Source: Tissierella sp. P1 (GTDB lineage: Bacteria > Bacillota > Clostridia > Tissierellales > Tissierellaceae). From it: a stretch of DNA of 64,000 nucleotides. The notes under the pieces are model-generated. The model ran no database searches and had not been told where the DNA came from. It saw only the letters and a list, made by a program, of their open reading frames with translations. Where the stretch lies: the NCBI RefSeq assembly GCF_002266425.1, contig NZ_NPMN01000014.1, forward strand, positions 1 to 64,000. Reading direction: 5' to 3'. Position numbers and translations under genes: made by a program. Positions 1 to 8,369 of this stretch are shown here, piece after piece (the first letter of the stretch is position 1; each line of letters opens with the position of its first letter).

Positions 1-150
1 CATCAGCATACCTACATAGTTAGAAAAAATATGACAGAAATGAAATGTTGAAAATCCTGAGATTTCTGCAAGCTCTGATAATGAAAGTTCAGATATTAGA
101 TTCTCTTCAATATATTCAATTGATTTTTGAAGCAATTGAATAGTGGTCAT
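1..150 (-). CDS. AraC-family transcriptional regulator, N-terminal part (runs off the window)
   Basis: The reverse strand encodes 50 residues starting MTTIQLLQKSIEYIEENL and continuing with ELSLSELAEISGFSTFHFCHIF, the first helix-turn-helix of AraC/XylS regulators placed at the very N-terminus, as in the class that carries a C-terminal effector-binding domain. A good ribosome binding site (GAGGAG, seven bases before the ATG) fixes the start. The frame stays open to the window edge, so only the N-terminal piece is visible and the effector cannot be inferred. Confidence 0.82.
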   Translation of the reverse strand, partial: MTTIQLLQKSIEYIEENLISELSLSELAEISGFSTFHFCHIFSNYVGMLM

Positions 151-227
151 GGCTATTCTCCTCTCTGCCCTAGGGTAATATAAGTTTAACATAGGGATAG
201 AGCAAAAATGTTTCCTGTGTTGCTATA

Positions 228-1595
228 TTAATTTCCTGCCTTCAAATGTTTTCCAATTTTATAACCTTTAACCCCTAAAGAATCTTCTTTTATATCTGCT
301 ACTTCACAGTCCTTAGTAGGATTATTTAGTTCCTGATTTTCTCTGGCAACAGACAGCATTAACTTAATCCTATTTTCTTGATTAACCTTAGTAGCTCCTG
401 GGTCATAATCAATAGGGACTATATTTGCATTAGGGTAGATGTCTCTAATTTTACGTATCATTCCTTTTCCTACTATATGATTAGGCAAACATCCAAAAGG
501 TTGAGTGCATACGATATTTTCATATCCCATTTTAACTAAATCAACCATCTCGGCAGTCAATACCCAACCTTCTCCCATTTTACAACCTTCATTTATGATA
601 TCGGCAGATAAGGACTTTAAATGCTCAAATGAAGAGGGAGGAGTAAAATTACTATATTTTTTCACTGCTCTGATAATCATATTTTCGTACATTCTAAGGT
701 ACTTCATTATTAATGAAGCACTGGTCCTTTTTATCTTACTTCCACCATAGATATCAATATCTACCATAGAATTGTCTACAGTATACATTGCAAACCCCAT
801 AATACCAGGAACCATGATTTCACAATCTTCACTTATGAGAAAGTCTTCTAGATGGTTATTGCCTAACTTTGAGTATTTTACATAAATTTCCCCAACGATT
901 CCTACTTTTATTTTCTTCTCGTTGAAAACTGGAATCTCTCCAAAGGATTTTACTATTCTTTCTAAGTTTCTATTTATTTCCTTTATTTTATATCCTTTGT
1001 CATGTTCAAACTGTCTTCCTAAATGATTAATCCAAAAATCTACCAGATTCTCACTACTGCCCTTAGAGATTTCATAGGGCTTAACTTGATTTTTTAAAAG
1101 CATCAACATATCGCCATAGGTTAATGCTACTAATAGTTTGTTAATCAAAGGTAAAGTAAGTTTAAATCCACTATTCTTTTCAAGTCCCTTAACATTGAAG
1201 GATATAATGGGGATATTACTATATCCAGCTTTTTTTAAAGCTTTTTTAAGTAAATGTATATAGTTGGAAGCCCTGCATCCTCCGCCCGTTTGGCTAATAA
1301 TGAGGGCCACCTTATTTAAATCATATTTACCACTATTCAGGGCATCTATCATTTGACCAATAACAAGTAATGCAGGGTAACAGATGTCATTGTGAACATA
1401 TTTTAATCCCTCGTTTACTACGGAAAAGCCTTCATTTTTAAGTATTTCTACTTTATATCCATACTGTTCAAATACATTTTTAAAAAGGGAAAAATGGATT
1501 GAAGACATATCTGGAATTAAAATAGTATAATCTTTTTTCATTTCTTTAGTAAATACGACATTTGAATCCTCTATATTAATATGATCTGTTGTCAT
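228..1595 (-). CDS. 2-hydroxyacyl-CoA dehydratase-family (HGD-D-like) protein, partner of the upstream activase
   Basis: This 455-residue protein has the signature of the COG3581/HGD-D family: NDICYPALLVIGQMIDAL near residue 70, SQTGGGCRASNY near residue 100, and CTQPFGCLPNHIVGKGM near residue 360. The conserved cysteines are typical of Fe-S-binding 2-hydroxyacyl-CoA dehydratase relatives. Its ATG lies 16 bases after the stop of the large activase gene, with GAAAGGAG overlapping that stop, so the two are one transcriptional unit. In many clostridia the two parts are one protein of about 1400 residues; here 965 plus 455 residues are separate genes. The substrate is unknown. Confidence 0.8.
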   Translation of the reverse strand: MTTDHINIEDSNVVFTKEMKKDYTILIPDMSSIHFSLFKNVFEQYGYKVEILKNEGFSVVNEGLKYVHNDICYPALLVIGQMIDALNSGKYDLNKVALIISQTGGGCRASNYIHLLKKALKKAGYSNIPIISFNVKGLEKNSGFKLTLPLINKLLVALTYGDMLMLLKNQVKPYEISKGSSENLVDFWINHLGRQFEHDKGYKIKEINRNLERIVKSFGEIPVFNEKKIKVGIVGEIYVKYSKLGNNHLEDFLISEDCEIMVPGIMGFAMYTVDNSMVDIDIYGGSKIKRTSASLIMKYLRMYENMIIRAVKKYSNFTPPSSFEHLKSLSADIINEGCKMGEGWVLTAEMVDLVKMGYENIVCTQPFGCLPNHIVGKGMIRKIRDIYPNANIVPIDYDPGATKVNQENRIKLMLSVARENQELNNPTKDCEVADIKEDSLGVKGYKIGKHLKAGN

Positions 1596-1611
1596 ATTAC
1601 CATGACTCCTT

Positions 1612-4509
1612 TCATTGGTTGAGAGCTTCCATTAGACTGCGAAGTCTAATTTTTACAGCTCCAAGATTTGTTATTTCGTCTATCTTTATTTGAGTATAGA
1701 TATTTCCTTCATTTTCTAATATCTCACTAACTTCATCTGTAGTGACTGCATCTAAACCGCATCCAAAAGAAACTAATTGTACTAAATTCATATTATCTTT
1801 ATCTCCAATATATTTAGCAGCAGCATATAGCCTAGCATGATAGGTCCATTGATTCAAAACTGAAGTTGGAAATTTGGATGTATTTCCGCTAATAACATCC
1901 TCAGATATAACTATAGCACCTAATTGGCATATTAATTTATCTATTCCATTATTTATTTCAGGATCTACATGGTAAGGACGGCCTGCTAAAACGATAATGG
2001 GTAGATTATTCTTATTTGCATAATCTATATAATGTTTGCCCATGGTCTGAACTTTTTCTAAATAAGAATAGTATTCTTCATAGGCCTTGTTAGAAGCCAG
2101 CTTTACTTCTTCTAAAGTAATATCCTTAAAACTTCTGCCTAAAATTCCATGGATTTTCTTTATAAAATCCTTAGGTCTGTGAAGACCAATATAGTCATAA
2201 ATAAAGTTAATATTTTTAATTTGCGGGACATTTGCTGCTACCACTTCAGGATAGTATGCAACCACGGGGCAGTTATAATGGTTATCTCCTAATCCCTCAT
2301 CTAAATTATAACTCATACATGGATAGAATATATTATCAACCCCTCCATCTATTAAGGATTCAATATGTCCATGAACGAGTTTTGCTGGATAGCAAATGGT
2401 ATCAGAAGGAATAGTATGTTGACCTTTTAGATATAAATCTCTATTGGATTTAGGAGAAATGATTACTTCGAATCCTAATACTGTAAAGAATTTATGCCAG
2501 AAAGGTAATAATTCATACATATTTAATACCATGGGTATCCCTATTTTGCCTCGTTTTCCCTTAATAGGCTGATAGTTATTTAAGAGTTTTAGTTTATAAT
2601 CATATATACTTAATTGTTTTCTGCCTTCTTTCTTAGCTAGAGGTTTTTCGCATCGATTACCGCTAATAAACTTTCTGCCATCATCAAATGTGTTAATAGT
2701 CAATCTGCAATTATTGCTGCAAAGTCCGCAGGTAGTGCCTTGTACTTCATGAGAGAATGATTTCAGTTTATCCTTTGATAGAATAGTAGAAATATCTTTA
2801 GCATTAGATTTTGCATAAAGAGCTGCACCATAGGCTCCCATTAAGCCTGCGATATTTGGTCGAATAACTTCCTGCCCTAATTCCATTTCAAAAGCACGAA
2901 GTACAGCATTATTCAAAAATGTGCCACCCTGAACTACAATATTATTACCTAACCCCTCTCTAGATGTAACTCTAATCACTTTATATAGCGCATTTTTAAC
3001 TACGGAAGCTGATAAGCCTGCTGATATATCTTCAATAGTAGCTCCATCTTTCTGAGCTTGCTTGACAGAAGAATTCATAAAAACCGTGCAACGTGATCCT
3101 AGGTCTACAGGATTTGAGGCAAAGTTTCCTAGGTTGGCAAAGTCTTCAATGGTATAATTCAAGGCTCCGGCAAAGGTTTGTAAAAATGAACCACAGCCGG
3201 AGGAACAAGCCTCATTCAAAAATATATTATCAATAACGCCATTTTTTATCTTAAAGCATTTAATATCTTGTCCACCTATATCTATTATAAAGTCCACATT
3301 AGGCCTAAATTTCTTAGCGCCAGTAAAATGTGCAATAGTTTCTACAATACCATAGTCTATTTGAAAGGCATTTTTTAGTATTTCTTCACCATATCCAGTT
3401 ACTGTACTAGACCTTATGATGATATTTGGAAATTTATTATAAAAATCTTGTAGAAAGTCCTTTACAATAGACACAGGGTTTCCTTTGTTGAGAAGATAAA
3501 CTGAATTTAGGATATTTTCCTCATCATCAATAATTACCATCTTTATTGTAGTGGAACCTGCATCGATACCAAGATATGCATTTCCATTGTATTCATTAGG
3601 ATTTGAATATATTACTTTTTCCTCATTGTGTCTAGAAATAAAATCATTATATTCTTCTACGCTATGAAATAATGGAGAAGTATGAGCGAAATCTCCATCA
3701 CTATTTTGATTTTCAATCATAGCTATGGTAGATTTTAGATTTACTTTTTGGGATTCAGACATAAAGGCAGCACCTTGGGCAACAAAATATAAGGAGTGCT
3801 CTGGACAGATACCTTCTGTATCAAGAGTTTTATCAAAGCTTCTTCTAAGCTCTGATAAAAAGGTAAGTGGTCCTCCAAGATATACAACATTACCTAATAA
3901 TTCTCTACCTTGAGCTAATCCTGCTATGGTCTGATTTACAACAGTATAAAAGATACTAGCAGCAACATCATTTTTCTTAGCTCCCTGATTTAAGAGGGGC
4001 TGAACATCTGATTTTGCAAATACGCCACATCTTGAGGCAATTGTATATAACTTATCATAAGATTTAGCCAAATCATTCATCTCACTAGGAGTGATGTTAA
4101 GTAAAGTTGCCATTTGGTCAATAAATGCCCCTGTACCACCAGCACAGGAGCCGTTCATACGAACTTCTAATCCATTGGTTAAGAATAGTATTTTCGCATC
4201 TTCTCCTCCTAATTCAATAACCACATCTGCCTCTGGTATCAACTTTCCCACTGCTATACGTGTTGCATATACTTCCTGAACAAAGGGGATTTTACATCTA
4301 TCGGCAAATCCCATACCAGCAGAACCTGAGATAGATAGATTAACATATTCATCACATTGACATTTTTCCATAATTCTTTCTAGCAATTCTTTAGTTTTTT
4401 TAGTAATCTGAGAATAATGACGCTCATAGGAACTAAAAACTATATTGTCATATTCATCTAATACAATACACTTTAATGTTGTAGAACCTACATCAATACC
4501 GATTCTCAT
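1612..4509 (-). CDS. Acyl-CoA dehydratase activase, double BcrAD/BadFG ATPase (HgdC-like)
   Basis: 965 residues. Two tandem ASKHA ATPase domains are visible: GIDVGSTTLK at residue 4 and GIDAGSTTIK at about residue 315, each with its own Cys-Gly loop. In the first, C122 (NGSCAGGTGAF) and C161 (SRCGVFAKSDVQPL) are 39 residues apart, the spacing of the two [4Fe-4S] ligands of HgdC, the activator of 2-hydroxyglutaryl-CoA dehydratase. The second copy keeps NEACSSGCGSF and SRCTVF. A Cys-rich linker (TTCGLCSNNCRL) and a DUF2229-type domain follow. By family, it uses ATP hydrolysis to inject a low-potential electron into a dehydratase. No classical dehydratase alpha/beta pair is adjacent, so its client is probably the gene downstream or elsewhere. 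Confidence 0.85.
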   Translation of the reverse strand: MRIGIDVGSTTLKCIVLDEYDNIVFSSYERHYSQITKKTKELLERIMEKCQCDEYVNLSISGSAGMGFADRCKIPFVQEVYATRIAVGKLIPEADVVIELGGEDAKILFLTNGLEVRMNGSCAGGTGAFIDQMATLLNITPSEMNDLAKSYDKLYTIASRCGVFAKSDVQPLLNQGAKKNDVAASIFYTVVNQTIAGLAQGRELLGNVVYLGGPLTFLSELRRSFDKTLDTEGICPEHSLYFVAQGAAFMSESQKVNLKSTIAMIENQNSDGDFAHTSPLFHSVEEYNDFISRHNEEKVIYSNPNEYNGNAYLGIDAGSTTIKMVIIDDEENILNSVYLLNKGNPVSIVKDFLQDFYNKFPNIIIRSSTVTGYGEEILKNAFQIDYGIVETIAHFTGAKKFRPNVDFIIDIGGQDIKCFKIKNGVIDNIFLNEACSSGCGSFLQTFAGALNYTIEDFANLGNFASNPVDLGSRCTVFMNSSVKQAQKDGATIEDISAGLSASVVKNALYKVIRVTSREGLGNNIVVQGGTFLNNAVLRAFEMELGQEVIRPNIAGLMGAYGAALYAKSNAKDISTILSKDKLKSFSHEVQGTTCGLCSNNCRLTINTFDDGRKFISGNRCEKPLAKKEGRKQLSIYDYKLKLLNNYQPIKGKRGKIGIPMVLNMYELLPFWHKFFTVLGFEVIISPKSNRDLYLKGQHTIPSDTICYPAKLVHGHIESLIDGGVDNIFYPCMSYNLDEGLGDNHYNCPVVAYYPEVVAANVPQIKNINFIYDYIGLHRPKDFIKKIHGILGRSFKDITLEEVKLASNKAYEEYYSYLEKVQTMGKHYIDYANKNNLPIIVLAGRPYHVDPEINNGIDKLICQLGAIVISEDVISGNTSKFPTSVLNQWTYHARLYAAAKYIGDKDNMNLVQLVSFGCGLDAVTTDEVSEILENEGNIYTQIKIDEITNLGAVKIRLRSLMEALNQ

Positions 4510-4606
4510 TTTTATCGTCCCTTCATTTCTATATAATTAACTTTATTATACTATATCACAGTTTTATTATTATTCAATATTCCGATAAAATTTAACAAAC
4601 ACCTAC

Positions 4607-4645
4607 AAAAAAATAAAATAGAGGATAGTAAGAATACTGTCCTCT
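4607..4645 (-). terminator. Rho-independent terminator of the CmpB-like gene
   Basis: On the minus strand a 10-bp stem (AGAGGACAGT paired with ACTATCCTCT, one wobble pair) is followed by a T-rich tract. It lies about 20 bases after the stop of the membrane-protein gene ending at 4665. Confidence 0.75.
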
Positions 4646-4664
4646 GCTTGTAAAATAGGTTGTT

Positions 4665-5486
4665 TTATTTATCTTTTTTGTTATGATCTAACTCAGAAAG
4701 CTTTTTCTTAATATTAGGAAAAGCCTTTTCTAAACGCCTATGGATAAATCCTTTTTCTTTTGACAATTTTTCATATTTTGTCTTTAATTCTTCAATATAT
4801 AGCTTTCTTTCATCTATAATATCTTTAAAATCCGACTTCTGTTCTGCAAGTCTATTTTTCATGTTATCTTTAGTTTTAATTGCTAATGTCATACCTTTAT
4901 AAATATTCTCACCTACATCCTCTGAATAGGATCTTAATTTTTCAGCTATTTCTTCAAGTATACGCATATGTTTTTTTATTTTCATGATACCTAAAATCGT
5001 TATAAAAAAATCTGCTATAAAATATGCCAAAAGTATAATCAATATAATATTACCAATATTACTATTGAAGATAGATACAAGCTTTGAAATTGACGGATGA
5101 ATTATATCTATCATAAAGACTCCGGCAAGACCCCATATAATCGAAAAGGAGAGACATACATAACCTCTTATATTAAAAGGCATATCGTTATAGTCCCACC
5201 ACTTATCATTGAATACCTTTTCAAGTATAAATCCTGTAACGAGTTCCAAAGTCGACGTAAGCAAAAATGTACCTAAAAATAATAGAAAGAAATTTTTTGA
5301 TAGGTCTTCTAAGCAAAATATCAATATTATCATACCGAAACCATAAATTGGACATACAGGACCATTTAAAAAACCTCTATTAACAAATTTGCCAGATGTC
5401 ACTACGTGATAAGCAACTTCTACACACCATCCTAAGAAAGCATAAATAATAAAGAACCATAAATATTTTAAAATAAAATTCATCAT
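4665..5486 (-). CDS. Putative ABC-transporter type IV / CmpB-like membrane protein (PF06541 type)
   Basis: 273 residues. The N-terminal half has about five hydrophobic segments and family-typical motifs: FLGWCVEV, NRGFLNGPVCPIYGFG, ELVTGFILEKVFNDKWWDYNDMPFNIRGYVCL. The last 110 residues are charged and probably coiled-coil and cytoplasmic (KLRSYSEDVGENIYKG onward). Proteins of this family are annotated as putative ABC permeases but no ATPase is adjacent, so the transport role is unproven. It starts with two ATG codons in tandem with only a weak Shine-Dalgarno. It is divergent from the response-regulator gene at 5637. Confidence 0.7.
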   Translation of the reverse strand: MMNFILKYLWFFIIYAFLGWCVEVAYHVVTSGKFVNRGFLNGPVCPIYGFGMIILIFCLEDLSKNFFLLFLGTFLLTSTLELVTGFILEKVFNDKWWDYNDMPFNIRGYVCLSFSIIWGLAGVFMIDIIHPSISKLVSIFNSNIGNIILIILLAYFIADFFITILGIMKIKKHMRILEEIAEKLRSYSEDVGENIYKGMTLAIKTKDNMKNRLAEQKSDFKDIIDERKLYIEELKTKYEKLSKEKGFIHRRLEKAFPNIKKKLSELDHNKKDK

Positions 5487-5603
5487 ATTATATCACATCA
5501 CTATATTTTATTAGATTAGTTAATGATATAATTATAATTCAAAAAATCAATAAATGCAATTTGCTTCAATGAATTAAAGTTAATTAGGAAATTATTAATA
5601 TTT

Positions 5604-5614
5604 TGCTATAATAT
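5604..5614 (+). promoter_or_regulatory. Extended -10 promoter element for the two-component operon
   Basis: TTTGCTATAAT is an extended -10 (TGC plus TATAAT) about 25 bases before the start of the response-regulator gene; GAAAGGGG follows as its ribosome binding site. No convincing -35 hexamer is seen. Coordinates are accurate to about one base. Confidence 0.45.
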
Positions 5615-5636
5615 TAATAATGAAAGGGGTGTTTAT

Positions 5637-6326
5637 ATGATAAAGATACTTTTAGTAGAAGATGATGCCACCTTAGCCATGGGAATAGAATATACTTTAA
5701 AAAATGAGGGATATGCAGCAGATGTGGCAAATACATTTTCTAAAGGAAAAGAATTAGTGGATAAAATAGACTATGATTTAATAATACTGGATATTGGATT
5801 ACCAGATGGAAATGGTTTTGAACTATGTAAATATATAAGAAAGGATAAAACAACACCGATTATATTTTTGACAGCTCAAGATGAAGAAGTGAATATAGTA
5901 ATGGGATTAGATATTGGTGGAGATGATTATATAACTAAGCCATTTAGAATAAAGGAGCTGATTTCTAGAATTAAAGCAGTGCTTAGGAGGGTATCTAATG
6001 GCACTCAAAGGGATATTCTAGTATCGGGAGATATTAGGCTGAATTTAATAGAATATAAAGCATATATCAAAGGAGAATTAATCCAATTAACCCCCTCAGA
6101 ATATAAGCTGTTAAATATTCTAATGAACAATTCCCATCAAGTATTATCTAGGACAAAGATATTAGAAAGTCTATGGGATGTAGATGGAGAGTTCGTAGAT
6201 GATAATTCATTATCGGTATATATAAGGAGGCTTAGAGAAAAGATAGAGGAAGATTCATCTAATCCCGTATATATAAAAACTGTAAGAGGTGTCGGATATA
6301 GATGGGATGTAGATGTAAGGGGGTAG
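5637..6326 (+). CDS. OmpR/PhoB-family response regulator
   Basis: 229 residues: receiver domain (acidic pair in VEDDA, phosphoacceptor Asp in LIILDIGLPDG, Thr in FLTAQ, Lys in TKPF) then a winged-helix DNA-binding domain ending in VRGVGYRWDV. It is followed after three bases by the histidine kinase and then by an ABC exporter, the standard arrangement for regulators that induce an adjacent efflux or cell-envelope detoxification pump. The signal is unknown; a paralogous system lies at 58.8-63.7 kb. Confidence 0.93.
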   Translation: MIKILLVEDDATLAMGIEYTLKNEGYAADVANTFSKGKELVDKIDYDLIILDIGLPDGNGFELCKYIRKDKTTPIIFLTAQDEEVNIVMGLDIGGDDYITKPFRIKELISRIKAVLRRVSNGTQRDILVSGDIRLNLIEYKAYIKGELIQLTPSEYKLLNILMNNSHQVLSRTKILESLWDVDGEFVDDNSLSVYIRRLREKIEEDSSNPVYIKTVRGVGYRWDVDVRG

Positions 6327-6329
6327 TAT

Positions 6330-7553
6330 ATGTTTCGGAATGAAGAGTTTAAATCTATGATATTGAAACTCATAATATTACAGATAGTATTTGCTGTGAT
6401 AGGCTTTTTTGTTGTAAATATATTTATAGATAATATAAATAAGAAGATAATAGAAAGAGATATGGCTTTAGTTGGAAATATAATAAAAAATCATCCTGAA
6501 TTAAAGGATGATATAATTCCCTATATAACTAAGGAAGTTTCAGAGGAAAATATACTAATTGGACAGGAAATATTAAAATTATACGGCTATTATGAGGAGT
6601 TAGATAAATCCTTTCAGCCTATATTAAAGGGTAACAAGATGCAAATGCTTATATCTATAATAATTCTTTCTTTTATAATTCCTCTAGGTTTTATGCTTAA
6701 GGGAGAATATAAGAAGATATATAAAAAAGTGCAGGATATATATACTGCATCGGAAAAAGTAGTAGAGGGGGATTTTGGAGTTTATTTAACTGAGGAAGGA
6801 GAAGGGGATTTTAATATACTAAACCATCAATTCAATCAAATGGCAAATAGACTAGAAAATAGTTTAAGTGTATTGAAAAGAGAAAAAGTATTCCTAAGAA
6901 ATATGATATCAGATATCTCTCATCAGCTTAAAACACCATTGTCTTCTTTAATAGTAATAAATGATCTTCTATTAGAAGATAAAAATATGGATCTAAATAT
7001 GAAGCAAAATTTCTTAGAGAAGGAAAGAACTCAGTTAGAGAGGATGGAATGGCTTACAATCAATTTATTAAAGGTAGCTAGAATAGAAGCAGGAGCAATC
7101 GAGTTTAAGAAGGAAAAGGTTCTATTAAAAGATATACTTAATATAGCTTTATCTGCATTGAATCATAGGCTAAAAAATCAGGTTTTAGAAATAGAAGGAG
7201 ATGAAAATGCAATTTTCTATGGAGATAAAGAGTGGACAGGGGAAGCTTTAATAAATATAATAAAGAATGCTATAGAGCATAGTAGAGGAAAGATTAATAT
7301 TAGTCTAGAAGAGACACCATTATTTAGCAGTATTATTGTAAGGGACAACGGTGAAGGTATAGATGAAAAACATTTACCACATATATTTGAGAGATTCTAT
7401 AAAGTAAGTTCTGAAGTTAAGCCAGAAAGTATAGGTATAGGGCTGAATCTAGCAAAACTAATAGTAGAATCTCAAAACGGGACTATTTCTGTAAAAAGTA
7501 AGAAAAATGAAGGAACAGAATTTACAATGACTTTCTTAAAAGGAGTAGTTTAA
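6330..7553 (+). CDS. Sensor histidine kinase (HAMP-HisKA-HATPase)
   Basis: 407 residues with two membrane helices (about residues 12-32 and 105-125) flanking an extracytoplasmic segment of about 70 residues. A HAMP-like linker, the H-box SDISHQLKTPLSSL, N-box NIIKNAIEHS, and G boxes DNGEGIDEKHL and GIGIGLNLAK follow. It sits three bases after its response regulator and is co-transcribed with it. Unlike the second kinase in the window, it has a real extracytoplasmic domain, so it may sense a ligand directly rather than through the transporter. Confidence 0.92.
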   Translation: MFRNEEFKSMILKLIILQIVFAVIGFFVVNIFIDNINKKIIERDMALVGNIIKNHPELKDDIIPYITKEVSEENILIGQEILKLYGYYEELDKSFQPILKGNKMQMLISIIILSFIIPLGFMLKGEYKKIYKKVQDIYTASEKVVEGDFGVYLTEEGEGDFNILNHQFNQMANRLENSLSVLKREKVFLRNMISDISHQLKTPLSSLIVINDLLLEDKNMDLNMKQNFLEKERTQLERMEWLTINLLKVARIEAGAIEFKKEKVLLKDILNIALSALNHRLKNQVLEIEGDENAIFYGDKEWTGEALINIIKNAIEHSRGKINISLEETPLFSSIIVRDNGEGIDEKHLPHIFERFYKVSSEVKPESIGIGLNLAKLIVESQNGTISVKSKKNEGTEFTMTFLKGVV

Positions 7554-7676
7554 TCTTATAACGAATAGAAAAGTACTATTCTTGCTTTTCTTACTAAATT
7601 GTAATCCTTTTATTCATCAAGATGTAAGGTTGACATTATATAATATAGTTAGAAAAATGGATAGGAGGAAGTAAAT

Positions 7677-8369
7677 ATGGATGTAGTGAAGGTTGTTGAT
7701 TTATGTAAATTCTACGGTACAGGAAATACCAAAGTAGAAGCTTTAAAAAACATTAATCTAACTATAAAGCAAGGAGAGTTTGTAGCAGTAGTAGGAGCTA
7801 GTGGCTCTGGAAAATCTACATTATTGCATCTGTTAGGAGGAGTAGATAAGCCAACAAGTGGAAAGGTTTATATAGATGGAGTAGATATATATGGTCTTTC
7901 AGAAAAGGAATTAGCCATATTTAGAAGAAGGAAGGTAGGATTTATTTTTCAATTTTATAATCTAGTCCCAGTTCTCACAGCAGAAGAAAATATGCTATTG
8001 CCTTTACTTTTAGATACAAAGAAAGTAAATAAAGATCATTTTGAAGAATTAGTAAATATTCTTGGATTGCAAGATAGAAGACATCATTTGCCAAATGAGC
8101 TTTCAGGAGGACAACAGCAAAGAGTTTCCATAGGCAGGGCTTTGGCCTATAGCCCATCCATAGTATTAGCAGATGAGCCTACAGGAAATTTAGATAGTAA
8201 AAATAGTAAGGAAATAATAGATTTACTTAAAATATCTGTAAGAAAATATAATCAAACATTAATACTCATTACACATGATTTAAATATTGCATCTCAAGCT
8301 GATAGGATAATAACTATAGGAGATGGTAATATCATAAAAGATGAGGTGATTAATAGTGAGATCCTATAA
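7677..8369 (+). CDS. ABC transporter ATP-binding protein (MacB/LolD/BceA type)
   Basis: 230 residues with Walker A GASGSGKST, Q-loop FQFYNLVPVLTAEENM, signature LSGGQQQR, Walker B IVLADEPTG and H-loop ITHDLN. The length and motifs match the ATPase of MacB/BceA-type exporters. Its end overlaps the permease start by 14 bases, indicating translational coupling. The 123-base gap after the kinase gene probably holds its own promoter under control of the adjacent response regulator, though no clear operator was recognised. Confidence 0.92.
   Translation: MDVVKVVDLCKFYGTGNTKVEALKNINLTIKQGEFVAVVGASGSGKSTLLHLLGGVDKPTSGKVYIDGVDIYGLSEKELAIFRRRKVGFIFQFYNLVPVLTAEENMLLPLLLDTKKVNKDHFEELVNILGLQDRRHHLPNELSGGQQQRVSIGRALAYSPSIVLADEPTGNLDSKNSKEIIDLLKISVRKYNQTLILITHDLNIASQADRIITIGDGNIIKDEVINSEIL

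Noticed and set aside
7629..7645. TTGACA and TATAAT upstream of the first ABC ATPase as a sigma-A promoter
   Set aside because: The two hexamers are only a few bases apart, not 16-18, so they cannot form one promoter.
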